From the NCBI GenBank assembly GCA_020639095.1, contig JACKHH010000009.1, forward strand, positions 1-64,000: a DNA stretch of 64,000 bases. The letters are read 5' to 3'. The notes beneath the pieces were generated by a model that was not told the DNA's origin, ran no database searches, and worked only from the letters and a program-made list of their open reading frames with translations. Positions 8,506 to 16,892 of the stretch are shown here, piece by piece. Numbering within the stretch: the first letter of the stretch is position 1; each line of letters starts with the position of its first letter. This stretch comes from Phycisphaerales bacterium. Lineage in GTDB: Bacteria; Planctomycetota; Phycisphaerae; UBA1845. The position numbers were made by a program, and so were the translations under genes.

Positions 8506-11166
8506 GTGCGCGTCGCGCCGACACCAGCGAACGACCCGCGGCAATCCGCTCGCCGCCGAACGCGCCGCCGCTTGCTCCGCGCCGGGATCGTTATGTGCGC
8601 GCTCGCGGTCGCGGCCTGCGCCGGAGCATACGCAAAATGGCAGCATTGGGATTGGGAAATCGAGCGGACAGTGCGGACCGCGGTGGCAGCGACACCGAAC
8701 TACGTCGAATCGCTGGTGGCTGCGGAACCTCTCGACACCGTGCGACTCGACGTACGCTTCAAGTACCTGCGCAAGATCGAAGCCAAACGCGCCGAAGCCC
8801 TGGAAACGGGCTGGCTCATCGCGTCCGACGACGACTACGTTCCTGCGTCGCTCACCGTTGGCGAAACCAGCATGCCCGCGAAGATCCGCCTGAAGGGCGA
8901 CGGTTTGGACCATTGGCAGGGCGACAAATGGTCGTTCCGCGTGAAGGTCCAGAGCGAAGACCGCCCCTTCGGAATGCGCGTCTTCTCCTTGCAGCACCCC
9001 AAGAGCCGCTGGTATCTCAACGAATGGGGTTTTCTCGAAAGCCTGCGAACCGAAGGCGTGCTCGCGGTTCGTTACCGTTTCGTTGACGTCATTCTCAACG
9101 GCGACGACATGGGCATCTACGCCCTCGAAGAACATTTTGACAAACACCTGCTCGAAGCACACGAACGCCGCGAAGGTGTTATTCTTGCATTCGACGAGCC
9201 GACACATTTTCACGCCGACGTTCAGCTTCGCGACGCGGGCGGTTACGTCGGCACGCAGTTCGCCAACATGCGCAACCAGAGCATCCGCGTCTTCAACGAA
9301 TCGAGCGTGAACGCGAACCCGACGCTGCGCGCCCAAGCCAATGAAGCCATTGAACTGCTTCGCGCGTATCAGGAAGGCCGGCGACCGGCATCGGAAGTCT
9401 TCGACATCCCGCTGCTCGCGCGCTACTACGCGATCGCCGATCTCTGGCGGGCATCGCACGCGACCTTCTGGTGCAACCTCCGCTACTACTACAACCCGAT
9501 CAACTGCCGACTCGAACCGATCGGCTACGACAGCATGGCGCTCTGGGGCGAACCCGATCACCCGCTCATCGCCGCGCGGCGCGACGACTTCACCGACAAT
9601 CACGCACTGAGCGACCCGATCATATCAGCCGCTTACCTGCGCGAACTCGACCGTATTTCCCAGCCCGCCTACCTCGAACACTTGCGCGCACAGTTGACGC
9701 CCGCGTTCGACCGGTGGCGCCGGGCATTGCAACGTGAATTCCCCACCGAGCGACGCGTTCAGCCGCAGTGGGACACAATCGCAGCGCGGCAGGCGTACAT
9801 TCGCCGCGCCCTCAATCCCGACCGTCAGGTGCTCGCCACGGTGCATCCGCTGGAATCCGGCGCGAACGAAATCGCAATCGACCTGCGCAGCATCGCGCTG
9901 CTGCCCGTCGAAGTGACCGCCATCCGCGTCAACGATCACACCATCCCTGGCGAGGACATCACGGCTGCGACGCAGGCAACCGGCAATGCCGCAACCGAAG
10001 GGCCACTGATCACGCTTGCCCCTTCACCGCCGGAGCAACCGATCAAACCCGAGACACTGATCGTACGTTTGCCCGAGCCAATCTCGCTCGACGCGCCGCC
10101 GCGGATCGAAATCGATACGCGTTTCGTAGGCCGAGACGAGACCATCGCGCAAAGTGCGGTACCCGCTCCCCCGCGCGCTGAGTATAGCTCCGCGCCGCAA
10201 AGCCTCTCGGTTGACGAAGCCTTGAAGCGCCACGCGTTTCTCCAACCAAGCGACGCCAACACGCTGCGCATCGCACCAGGCGACTGGAACGTCCAAGGCG
10301 ATCTCATTATCCCTGACGGCTTCACGCTCATCGCGGGCCCCGACACAACGCTGCGCTTCGAACGCGATCGCGTGTTGTATACCACCGGCGCGCTGCAATT
10401 CAGCGGAACTGCGAGCGCGCCCGTTCGCCTGGAACCGCAAAGCGACGCATGGAGCGGCATCTGCGTAAACGAAGCCGCGAACCAATCCACGTGGGAGCAC
10501 GTGCGCGTCGCGGGAACAACCGGGGTGACGCGTGGCGGCTGGATGCTGTCGGGGGGCGTGACGTTCTACAAGAGCAACGTGAACCTCAAACAGGTCGCCT
10601 TCACCGACGCGCAAACCGAAGACGCGCTCAATGTCGTTCACGCGACCGTATCAATGCGCGACGTGGCGTTCGCGAACACGCTCAGCGACGCGTTCGATGG
10701 CGATTTCGTGCACGCCGACATTGACGGTATTCATTACACCGATATTGGCGGTGACGGCCTGGACGTCAGCGGGTCGCAGGTCACCGCGCGCAACGTCTTT
10801 GCCCGCCGCATCGTCGACAAGGTCGTCTCGGTCGGCGAGCGCTCGCGCGTCGATGTTGACACGCTTGACGCGTCGACCGTCGGTATCGCGCTCGCGAGCA
10901 AGGACGATTCCGATGCGAGCCTGCGCGACGCAAGCATTCGCAACGCCCGCATCGCGCTCGCAGCCTACGTGAAGAAACCGCAGTTTGGCCCGGCGCGCAT
11001 CATTGCCGGCCCACTACGCATGGCTGCCGTCGACGACGACGCGCTCGTGCAAACTGGCTGCTCGGTGCGCATCGACGGAATCGTCCAGCCCACGAATGAC
11101 GTGGACGTTGACGGTCTTTACGCGTCAGCCGCGTCACCACCGGCGAATACAGAAACAAAGCAGTAG
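8506..11166 (+). CDS. CotH kinase family protein with C-terminal beta-helix
   Basis: An 886-residue envelope protein. A basic N-terminus is followed by one hydrophobic segment (LLRAGIVMCALAVAACAGAY), a signal anchor. Residues ~60-410 form a CotH-like kinase domain: PAKIRLKGDGLDHW, YRFVDVILNGDDMGIYAL, and LEPIGYDSMALWGE, where the CotH active-site Asp motif is expected. From about residue 580 the protein becomes a right-handed parallel beta-helix (repeated short strands such as VNLKQVAFTDA, VSMRDVAFANT, GDGLDVSGSQ). GTG start 8506 has GGAGGG at 8491-8496; an upstream in-frame ATG at 8395 lies inside the DUF4956 gene and is unlikely. Eukaryotic-like CotH kinases phosphorylate proteins; the target here is unknown. 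It is the middle gene of a DUF4956-CotH-VTC operon. Confidence 0.85.
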   Translation: MRVAPTPANDPRQSARRRTRRRLLRAGIVMCALAVAACAGAYAKWQHWDWEIERTVRTAVAATPNYVESLVAAEPLDTVRLDVRFKYLRKIEAKRAEALETGWLIASDDDYVPASLTVGETSMPAKIRLKGDGLDHWQGDKWSFRVKVQSEDRPFGMRVFSLQHPKSRWYLNEWGFLESLRTEGVLAVRYRFVDVILNGDDMGIYALEEHFDKHLLEAHERREGVILAFDEPTHFHADVQLRDAGGYVGTQFANMRNQSIRVFNESSVNANPTLRAQANEAIELLRAYQEGRRPASEVFDIPLLARYYAIADLWRASHATFWCNLRYYYNPINCRLEPIGYDSMALWGEPDHPLIAARRDDFTDNHALSDPIISAAYLRELDRISQPAYLEHLRAQLTPAFDRWRRALQREFPTERRVQPQWDTIAARQAYIRRALNPDRQVLATVHPLESGANEIAIDLRSIALLPVEVTAIRVNDHTIPGEDITAATQATGNAATEGPLITLAPSPPEQPIKPETLIVRLPEPISLDAPPRIEIDTRFVGRDETIAQSAVPAPPRAEYSSAPQSLSVDEALKRHAFLQPSDANTLRIAPGDWNVQGDLIIPDGFTLIAGPDTTLRFERDRVLYTTGALQFSGTASAPVRLEPQSDAWSGICVNEAANQSTWEHVRVAGTTGVTRGGWMLSGGVTFYKSNVNLKQVAFTDAQTEDALNVVHATVSMRDVAFANTLSDAFDGDFVHADIDGIHYTDIGGDGLDVSGSQVTARNVFARRIVDKVVSVGERSRVDVDTLDASTVGIALASKDDSDASLRDASIRNARIALAAYVKKPQFGPARIIAGPLRMAAVDDDALVQTGCSVRIDGIVQPTNDVDVDGLYASAASPPANTETKQ

Positions 11167-11184
11167 GAAGCGGAACAGATACGC

Positions 11185-12090
11185 ATGCCGACAACGCTGC
11201 TCGAACAATCAAAAACGCAGACGGCGCGAACGCTCGGACTCACGCGCCTCGCGCCCAGCATAGCCGCACTGGCTGCGCGCCTGCGCAACGCCAAACGACA
11301 CGCACCAACCGCACCCGACCATCGTTACGAAATCAAGTTCACCGTGCCAATCGCGTACGCCCATCGCATCAATGCTTGGCTGCGGGCGCACCCTGCCGGT
11401 TTCCGCAAGCTCTACCCCGCGCGCCAAGTCAACAGCCTGTACCTCGACTCCATCGAACTCGCGAGCTACACGCAAAACCTCAGCGGCGTAGCCGAACGCG
11501 GCAAACTACGCCTCCGCTGGTACGGCGCATTCTCAAAGCAAGACGCAGGTGACAGCATTGTGGTGCAGGCATCTTGCCTGCATCAGAATCCAACGGCAGA
11601 AGACATTCATTGCAATGACCACGCGACCAACGACCGATGCATTTCCAATGCCGTGCTCGAAATGAAGTGCAAACAAGGCATGCTCGGCTGGAAGGAGCTT
11701 CATCGCGTCGATCATGACTTCGTGTTGACCGGCGCAAAATGGCGCGACGTGCTCCGCCAACTCCGCGCGACGCTCCCGGAACAAACGCGCCTCGCGCTCG
11801 ATCGCAGCCCGCGGCCCATCGTGGTCATCCACTATCAGCGAAGCTACCACGCATCAGCCGATGGGATCGTCCGCGTGACCGTCGACCGCGAACTGCGCGC
11901 CTTTGACCAACGTCGCGGCCCGCGACCCAACTTCCGCCACGCCCTGCCGATACCCGACCATGCCGTCGTCGAACTCAAGTGCGCTGCCGAACACCACGAC
12001 CGTCTCGCCGAGATCGCCGCAGCCTTCCCCGGCAGAATCGAACGCTGCTCGAAGTACGTCACCGCGGTCGCAACCGCACTGCGCTGCTGA
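11185..12090 (+). CDS. VTC domain (polyphosphate polymerase-like) protein
   Basis: A 301-residue protein with the CYTH/VTC tunnel fold used for polyphosphate synthesis from ATP. Family signatures are RYEIKF near residue 48, VNSLYLDS near 83, GKLRLRWYG (basic strand lining the tunnel), LEMKCKQG, VIHYQRSYH and the late acidic strand VVELKCA. Between the RLRWYG strand and LEMKCK there is an extra segment of about 35 residues beginning IVVQASCLHQNP. Its first part is encoded by the palindromic intergenic repeat TGCAGGCATCTTGCCTGCA, which has entered the reading frame without breaking it. The gene is 18 bp from the CotH gene. Polyphosphate polymerase activity is family knowledge, not proven. Confidence 0.85.
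   Translation: MPTTLLEQSKTQTARTLGLTRLAPSIAALAARLRNAKRHAPTAPDHRYEIKFTVPIAYAHRINAWLRAHPAGFRKLYPARQVNSLYLDSIELASYTQNLSGVAERGKLRLRWYGAFSKQDAGDSIVVQASCLHQNPTAEDIHCNDHATNDRCISNAVLEMKCKQGMLGWKELHRVDHDFVLTGAKWRDVLRQLRATLPEQTRLALDRSPRPIVVIHYQRSYHASADGIVRVTVDRELRAFDQRRGPRPNFRHALPIPDHAVVELKCAAEHHDRLAEIAAAFPGRIERCSKYVTAVATALRC
11557..11583 (+). repeat. Repeat family A copy inside the VTC gene
   Basis: A copy of the dispersed repeat with core TGCAGGCATCTTGCCTGCA, preceded by ATTGTGG, sits in frame inside a coding sequence. Other copies are intergenic (16128-16176, 16234-16260, 20057-20083, 20111-20136). Here it is translated as IVVQASCLH. Confidence 0.9.
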
Positions 12091-12211
12091 CCCCAATCAC
12101 AACGTCCCCCCACCCCCCGCAGGCAGCATCTTGGCAACCCGCGACGAGCGATGTACGCTTTGCCATCGGACTTACGCTATCCCATAAGGTTCAATCGGCG
12201 AGGGTTTGATC

Positions 12212-13018
12212 ATGCGCACCCCCAACTTCCGCAAGTCACTCGTACTGCCCGCCATGCTGTCCGTCGCCGTGCTGCTCATGGGTAGCGGCTGCGCGGAGTC
12301 GCGGCCCGCGATCAAAACCGTCGACGCCCGCGTGACGGGTATTGATTGGCGCGGGGTGACGCTCGCATTCGACCTCGGCGTGAAGAACCCGTTGCCCATC
12401 GCGCTGTCTGCCCCCGGAGGCCGCTTCGCCATCGACATCGGCGAGAACGAATTGCTCCGCTCGGACAACATTCCCGCGATCGCCGTCGCCGCCCGTGACA
12501 CCGGAACAGTCACGCTGCCCGCACGCCTGGAGTACGGGCAGATTCTCGCAATGGCCACCGGCATGCGCGACCTCGCGGAAATTCCCTATCGCCTTCGCGG
12601 CGCGCTTGCGTTTCGCGTGGCTGGTGCGCCGCTCGAGTTGCCGTTTGAACATCGCGGCGAGTTGCCGGTCTTGAAAATGCCCAAGATTGAGATTGAGGAT
12701 TTCGAGTCGAGCGGATTCAGCATGCAGGGCGCGAGCATCACGGTGGACGCGGAGATTGAAAACCCGAACGCGTTCGCGCTGGGCGTGGCGGACCTGGGCT
12801 ACGTGTTGAGCATCGGCGGCGTGCAGGTGGGCGAAATCGCCGCGAAAACCCCCAACCGCATCGCGAGCAAATCCAACGGCAAACTCCAACTCCGCGGCAC
12901 CATCAGCACAGCCCAAGCCATCAGCGGCATCCTGAGCAACCGCGACCTGAGCGCCGTAAAGCTAAACCTCACCGGCACGCTCGACACCCCGTTCGGCGAC
13001 GTTGGCGTTTTGCCGTAG
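12212..13018 (+). CDS. LEA type 2 family lipoprotein
   Basis: A 268-residue predicted lipoprotein: signal peptide LVLPAMLSVAVLLMGSGC with lipobox cysteine near residue 26. Two LEA_2/WHy-type beta-sandwich repeats follow, each with the family pattern of a base strand and N-P turn: FDLGVKNPLPIAL in the first and VDAEIENPNAFALGV in the second. LEA_2 proteins are desiccation or stress-associated proteins of unknown biochemical role; exposure at an envelope face is inferred from the lipobox. ATG 12212 is preferred over TTG 12206 because GAGG lies 9 bases upstream. It is the last plus-strand gene before a convergent cytochrome gene. Confidence 0.75.
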   Translation: MRTPNFRKSLVLPAMLSVAVLLMGSGCAESRPAIKTVDARVTGIDWRGVTLAFDLGVKNPLPIALSAPGGRFAIDIGENELLRSDNIPAIAVAARDTGTVTLPARLEYGQILAMATGMRDLAEIPYRLRGALAFRVAGAPLELPFEHRGELPVLKMPKIEIEDFESSGFSMQGASITVDAEIENPNAFALGVADLGYVLSIGGVQVGEIAAKTPNRIASKSNGKLQLRGTISTAQAISGILSNRDLSAVKLNLTGTLDTPFGDVGVLP

Positions 13019-13049
13019 ACCTCCGAGCGTGACGCGTCTTGCTTGGTGG

Positions 13050-13209
13050 TTGAACCGCCAAGACGCCAAGGCTCCAAGAAGACTGAACTGTTTGGGAGGG
13101 TGCGCGCACACTTGACGATGCGCGCACGCGCCCAATTCGTCATTCGTCATTCGTCATTCGTCATTAACAATTGCCGTTCTTGGCGTCTTGGTGCCTTGGC
13201 GGTTCAAAG
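13050..13209. repeat. Composite element: inverted CCAAGACGCC arms around ATTCGTC tandem repeats
   Basis: Two ~31-bp arms, TTGAACCGCCAAG... at 13050-13080 and its near-complement ending GGCGGTTCAA at 13178-13208, flank a four-unit ATTCGTC tandem repeat at 13135-13165. A third arm copy is at 14762-14794. The inverted arms could form a long hairpin between the convergent LEA and cytochrome genes or mark a small non-autonomous element. No transposase is present. Confidence 0.75.
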
Positions 13210-13237
13210 AGAATCAAGACGGACGCCGAACGGCAAA

Positions 13238-14506
13238 TCACTTGCCCGCGTGCAATCGGCGGAGGTCTTCAGCCATCGCCTTGATCTCCGTCAGGTCCAT
13301 CTGCATCTCGCTCCAGCCGTACCACAACGCGTAGTCCGGGTTCGCGTGGAACGTGCCCTGAAACGCGCGCATGCGGTGCTTGAGGTGCATGAGGAACAGG
13401 CGGTTTTCGATCGGCGTCGGCGAATCGGAGAAACTCAAGAGATCGGGGAAGTTCGAGGCGTAGCTGTCGGGCTTCTTGAGCACACCGTCCTTGTACAGTC
13501 CCGCGATCACGCGAATGGCTTCCGCGAGCAGATGATCCACCTGCTCGATCATGCGATCGCCCTTGGCCAGTTCGCCCTTCGCGAAGTTTTCCGAATGACA
13601 CTCGCTGCAGATCGCGAGCATCTTCGTACGCTCCGCGTCGAACTCGGCGGCTGACAGCTTGGCAACCTTGGCGCTCGCGACGACATCAAGCCGGCCCGTC
13701 GGCTTGCCCTCGGGATCGAGCACGCCCAGCGCCTGCAAAATCGTCACGCGATCCGCCCACCACTGATCGCTCTCGTTCGGGTAGCGATTCAAACCGTCGG
13801 TGCGCACCGCGAGAAAACCCCATGCCGTGTGGATGTTGTGATCGCCCTTGCTCATGTGGCAATGCTGGCACGTCGGAGCAGCCGCCGTTTCGGGCAGCAC
13901 TTCGTCGCGCTTGAGCTGATGTCGCACGCCATGCTTCGACGTCGACCACATCTCCCACTGCGGATGGTCGAAACCCATGTGACACGTCGCGCACGCTTCC
14001 GGCTCGCGCGCCTCCTTCACGCTGAAGGTGTGCCGCGTGTGGCACGCGTCGCACGAGGCGTAACCGAAACCCGATCCCTCTTGCTTAAGCCGGTTGATCT
14101 CCGACGTTTCCTTCAGACCGATCTTGTGGCAGCCCCCGCACCCCTTCATGCCGTCGATGAGTTCCATCGGCTTGTAGTGCGTGGTCGGCATCGCCTTCAT
14201 CGAAGCCCAGGACAGCGCGTGCTTGCTCTTGGCAAACTGGTCGTACTGCTCCTGGTGACACTCCGCGCAGGTGTCCGCGGTCACCGTCTTGACCTTGTCC
14301 ACGTCGTCCGCGCTCGAATGCGCATCGCCGTGACACTCCGAGCAACCCACATCGCTGCCCGAGTGCTTGCTCAACTTCCAGTCGTTCACAATCCCCGGCG
14401 TAATCCCGGTGTGACAACCGACACAATCCGGCGCGTCATCCGCACGCACCGAAGCCAAACAGCAGGTCAACCCAACTGCAATCACGATTTTCTGGCTAGT
14501 ATTCAT
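13238..14506 (-). CDS. HAO-like octaheme cytochrome c
   Basis: A 422-residue exported multiheme cytochrome. A signal peptide (cleavage near SVRA-DD) is followed by exactly eight CXXCH haem-c motifs at residues 28-32, 55-59, 80-84, 123-127, 152-156, 172-176, 213-217 and 300-304, then a ~120-residue helical tail without haem. Number, spacing and helical tail match the hydroxylamine oxidoreductase / octaheme hydroxylamine-nitrite reductase family; the fourth motif (GCGGCH) would be the catalytic haem. The tail contains NPDYALWYGW, Tyr-rich in the region where oxidative HAOs place the haem-crosslinking Tyr, but alignment is needed. At 422 residues it is shorter than classical HAO (~550). Start 14506 is set by AGGGGG 8 bases upstream. 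No partner cytochrome or nitrogen-cycle gene is visible nearby. Confidence 0.78.
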   Translation of the reverse strand: MNTSQKIVIAVGLTCCLASVRADDAPDCVGCHTGITPGIVNDWKLSKHSGSDVGCSECHGDAHSSADDVDKVKTVTADTCAECHQEQYDQFAKSKHALSWASMKAMPTTHYKPMELIDGMKGCGGCHKIGLKETSEINRLKQEGSGFGYASCDACHTRHTFSVKEAREPEACATCHMGFDHPQWEMWSTSKHGVRHQLKRDEVLPETAAAPTCQHCHMSKGDHNIHTAWGFLAVRTDGLNRYPNESDQWWADRVTILQALGVLDPEGKPTGRLDVVASAKVAKLSAAEFDAERTKMLAICSECHSENFAKGELAKGDRMIEQVDHLLAEAIRVIAGLYKDGVLKKPDSYASNFPDLLSFSDSPTPIENRLFLMHLKHRMRAFQGTFHANPDYALWYGWSEMQMDLTEIKAMAEDLRRLHAGK

Positions 14507-14761
14507 AGAGTGTCCCCCTGCAAAGCTGAATGCCGTTGTAACATGGCGCAAGTCAAATCGAAGCGGTAACGAATACTGCCAGATCAAATCGCCATTGTCC
14601 ACATCAACAATTCGCCTGAGCAGTAACACGCCCATGCGAAAATGTGTCGTCGCATCTGACCAGCCCACACTCAAGGAATCGTTCCAACAGGCAACGAGCG
14701 CGCACCACAATCCGCCGCGCCGAAACTAGGCGTAGTTCATCATGTGCCAATGACAATTGCT

Positions 14762-14794
14762 GTTCTTGGTGCCTTGGCGCCTTGGTGGTTCAAC
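14762..14794. repeat. Repeat family E arm (TTGGCGCCTTGGTGGTTCAA)
   Basis: Third copy of the arm seen at 13178-13208, sharing the preceding ACAATTGC-GTTCTTGG sequence. It lies in the 306-bp interval between ispG and the cytochrome gene, 19 bp past the ispG stop. The rest of that interval shows no gene. Confidence 0.75.
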
Positions 14795-14812
14795 TCCGAG
14801 CCGACGTAGCCG

Positions 14813-16018
14813 CTAAGCCTTCGCCACCGGCAGCGGAATCGAACCGTCCGCACGGGGAAGTGGATCGGGCGGCACGATGCTCACGCCGCCGCTGGAGAGT
14901 TGCGCTTCGCCGCGTTCGACCTTCTCCGCGAACGCGACAGCCTCTTCGTACAGCGCTTCAAGCATGTCAGCCTCTGACACCGTACGCGTCTGCTCGCCCT
15001 GCACGTAGATGATGCCTTTGCCCTTGCCGGCGAATACCGCGACGTCCGCACCCTCAGCCTCGCCCGGCCCGTTCACCACGCAACCCATCACCGCAACCTT
15101 CACCGGCGTCTTGATGGCCGCGAGTTTACGGCGAACTTCCGCGACCAGCTTGATCAGGTCGATCTCGATGCGCCCGCAGGTCGGGCACGCGATCAACTCC
15201 GGCTCGTCGCGATTGCGCATGCCCAGTACGCACAGCAGTTCCTTCCCATCCTCGACTTCAAAGATGGGATCGGCTGCATAGCTGATGCGAATCGTGTCGC
15301 CGATACCGTCCGCCAGCAAAGCAGCCAGCGCCGACACCGAACGAATGCGCCCGGTCTCCGGCGGACCGGCATGCGTTACGCCGAGGTGCAAGGGAAAATC
15401 AAAACGCTCACTGATCGCGCGGTACGCGTCGATGCAGATGCGCGGATCGATGCTCTTCGCGCTGATCACCACGTCACCAAAATCGTTCTCGTCGAAGATG
15501 CGCAGGTAATCTTCCAGCTTCTGAACCATGAGCCGGATCATGTGCGCGTGCCGATCGGACGACAGCGCGGACATCTCACCCGCGCGCGTTTCCTTGTCCT
15601 TGCGTTCGACGATCGAACCTTCATTCACGCCGACGCGAATGGGAATTCCCCGTTCGCGACACGCGCGGATGACGCGATCGACCTGATTGCGATCGGTAAT
15701 GTTGCCGGGGTTAAGGCGGATTTTGTGGATGCCGGCTTCGATAGCTTCCAGCGCCCGTTCGAAATGGAAGTGCACGTCCGCAACGATCGGCACCGGCGAC
15801 TGCTCGAGGATTGCGGGCAAAGCTGCCGTGTCGCGTTTGTCCGGTGTGGCGACGCGGACAACATCGCACCCCTTGGCGGCCAGCGCCCGAATCTGCGCCA
15901 CCGTGGCGTCGATGTCATACGTGTACGTGCTGGTCATCGACTGCACGACCACCGGAGCGTCACCGCCCAGCGGCACGCTGCCAATGTGCATCTTGCGCGT
16001 TTTGCGTCGTGGTTTCAT
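14813..16018 (-). CDS. ispG: 4-hydroxy-3-methylbut-2-enyl diphosphate synthase (IspG/GcpE)
   Basis: A 401-residue iron-sulfur enzyme of the MEP isoprenoid pathway converting MEcPP to HMBPP. The TIM-barrel part starts with VVVQSMTSTYTYDIDATV and VADVHFHFERALEAIEAG, with KIRLNPGNI and RVGVNEGS. The [4Fe-4S] domain carries CPTCGR and MGCVVNGPGEA, supplying the three cluster Cys, followed by GKGKGIIYVQGE. This is the short two-domain bacterial form. Start 16018 (MKPRRKTRK) is the conserved one; a nine-residue longer GTG start is possible. It reads in the same direction as the cytochrome gene 306 bp further on, but is functionally unrelated. It indicates the organism makes isoprenoids by the MEP route. 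Confidence 0.95.
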   Translation of the reverse strand: MKPRRKTRKMHIGSVPLGGDAPVVVQSMTSTYTYDIDATVAQIRALAAKGCDVVRVATPDKRDTAALPAILEQSPVPIVADVHFHFERALEAIEAGIHKIRLNPGNITDRNQVDRVIRACRERGIPIRVGVNEGSIVERKDKETRAGEMSALSSDRHAHMIRLMVQKLEDYLRIFDENDFGDVVISAKSIDPRICIDAYRAISERFDFPLHLGVTHAGPPETGRIRSVSALAALLADGIGDTIRISYAADPIFEVEDGKELLCVLGMRNRDEPELIACPTCGRIEIDLIKLVAEVRRKLAAIKTPVKVAVMGCVVNGPGEAEGADVAVFAGKGKGIIYVQGEQTRTVSEADMLEALYEEAVAFAEKVERGEAQLSSGGVSIVPPDPLPRADGSIPLPVAKA

Positions 16019-16127
16019 CGGGCAGGATTGTAGCGAAACCACCACTCACCGGCGAATGGCAGGAGAACCAAGTGAAAACGATGAACGCGGAACGATGAAC
16101 GATGAAGTATGGAAGATGAGGTCATCA

Positions 16128-16176
16128 ATTGTGGTTCGGGCATCTTGCCTTTTGTGGTGCAGGCATCTTGCCTGCA
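16128..16176 (+). repeat. Repeat family A, one partial and one full copy in tandem
   Basis: A truncated copy (16128-16150, TTGTGGTTCGGGCATCTTGC) runs directly into a full copy (16152-16176) with core TGCAGGCATCTTGCCTGCA. It lies in the ~280-bp ispG upstream interval, where I see no gene. GATGAACG word repeats lie just before it (16074-16106). Confidence 0.85.
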
Positions 16177-16233
16177 TCCGTGGAGTGAGCCCTGCCCGAC
16201 AAATCAGCACCACGACCCGACAAGACGTATCAC

Positions 16234-16260
16234 GTGCCGGCAGGATGCCTGCACCACAAT
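16234..16260 (-). repeat. Repeat family A, inverted copy
   Basis: Inverted copy with core CAGGATGCCTGCACCACAAT, facing the tandem copies at 16128-16176 and about 60 bp from them. Confidence 0.85.
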
Positions 16261-16301
16261 GGACTTCCGCAATCATTGATCTTCGATCGCTGACCTGCGA
16301 C

Positions 16302-16892
16302 CTACTCCGGCGGTATGAACTCCGTGCAGAGGCAATCCGCCAGATCGATGCTCGGCGTATCCTCCGCGCAGCAAACGTAGCCGGTCCCGGTATTGTCGAT
16401 CTCCTCGCACCCTTCCGGCACCTCAACGATGATGTAGCCGTCGGGGCAGGTGTACGGCGGAGGGGTGGGCTGCGGCGTCGGCGTGGGTCCACCATTGCCG
16501 CTGTCCGCGACACAGTTGCAATCATCATTGACAGTGGAATACCCCTCGGGGCAACAGCCCTCGTTGCTGCCGTCGAAGTCGCATTCGTCGGGGACGCTGA
16601 CCAGGACGTAGTCCTCGGGGCAGCCCAACACCACGCTGGACCCACTCGTATCAACGTCCTGCGGATCGGGCGTTGCCGTTGGCTCCGGCGTCGGCGTCGC
16701 GTCGGGATCGGGCGTTGCCGTCGGATCTGGCGTTGGCGTCGAATTCGGGTCGGGCGTCGGCGTCGCGGTTGGCGTCGGCGTGGGGTCGCTGCTGGGCGAC
16801 GGGCTCGGTGTCGGCGTGGGATCACCACTACTGGACGGCATCTCGCACGCAAGTCCGCTCACCAGCAACAGCACCACCAGAATCTTCTTCAT
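16302..16892 (-). CDS. Pro/Thr-rich lipoprotein with duplicated Cys-rich module
   Basis: A 196-residue predicted surface lipoprotein. Signal peptide MKKILVVLLLVSGLAC with lipobox Cys16 is followed by a ~60-residue linker of DPTPTP / TATPDP repeats. Two related Cys-rich modules follow: CPEDYVLVSVPDEC...CC...DDCNC, then CPDGYIIVEVPEGC...CC...DCLC, separated by a second PT linker. The duplication is visible by eye; the module function is unknown and I recognise no named domain. ATG 16892 has GGAGAGG just upstream. The stop is followed at once by a low-complexity GGTC / GATC word repeat. Confidence 0.7.
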   Translation of the reverse strand: MKKILVVLLLVSGLACEMPSSSGDPTPTPSPSPSSDPTPTPTATPTPDPNSTPTPDPTATPDPDATPTPEPTATPDPQDVDTSGSSVVLGCPEDYVLVSVPDECDFDGSNEGCCPEGYSTVNDDCNCVADSGNGGPTPTPQPTPPPYTCPDGYIIVEVPEGCEEIDNTGTGYVCCAEDTPSIDLADCLCTEFIPPE

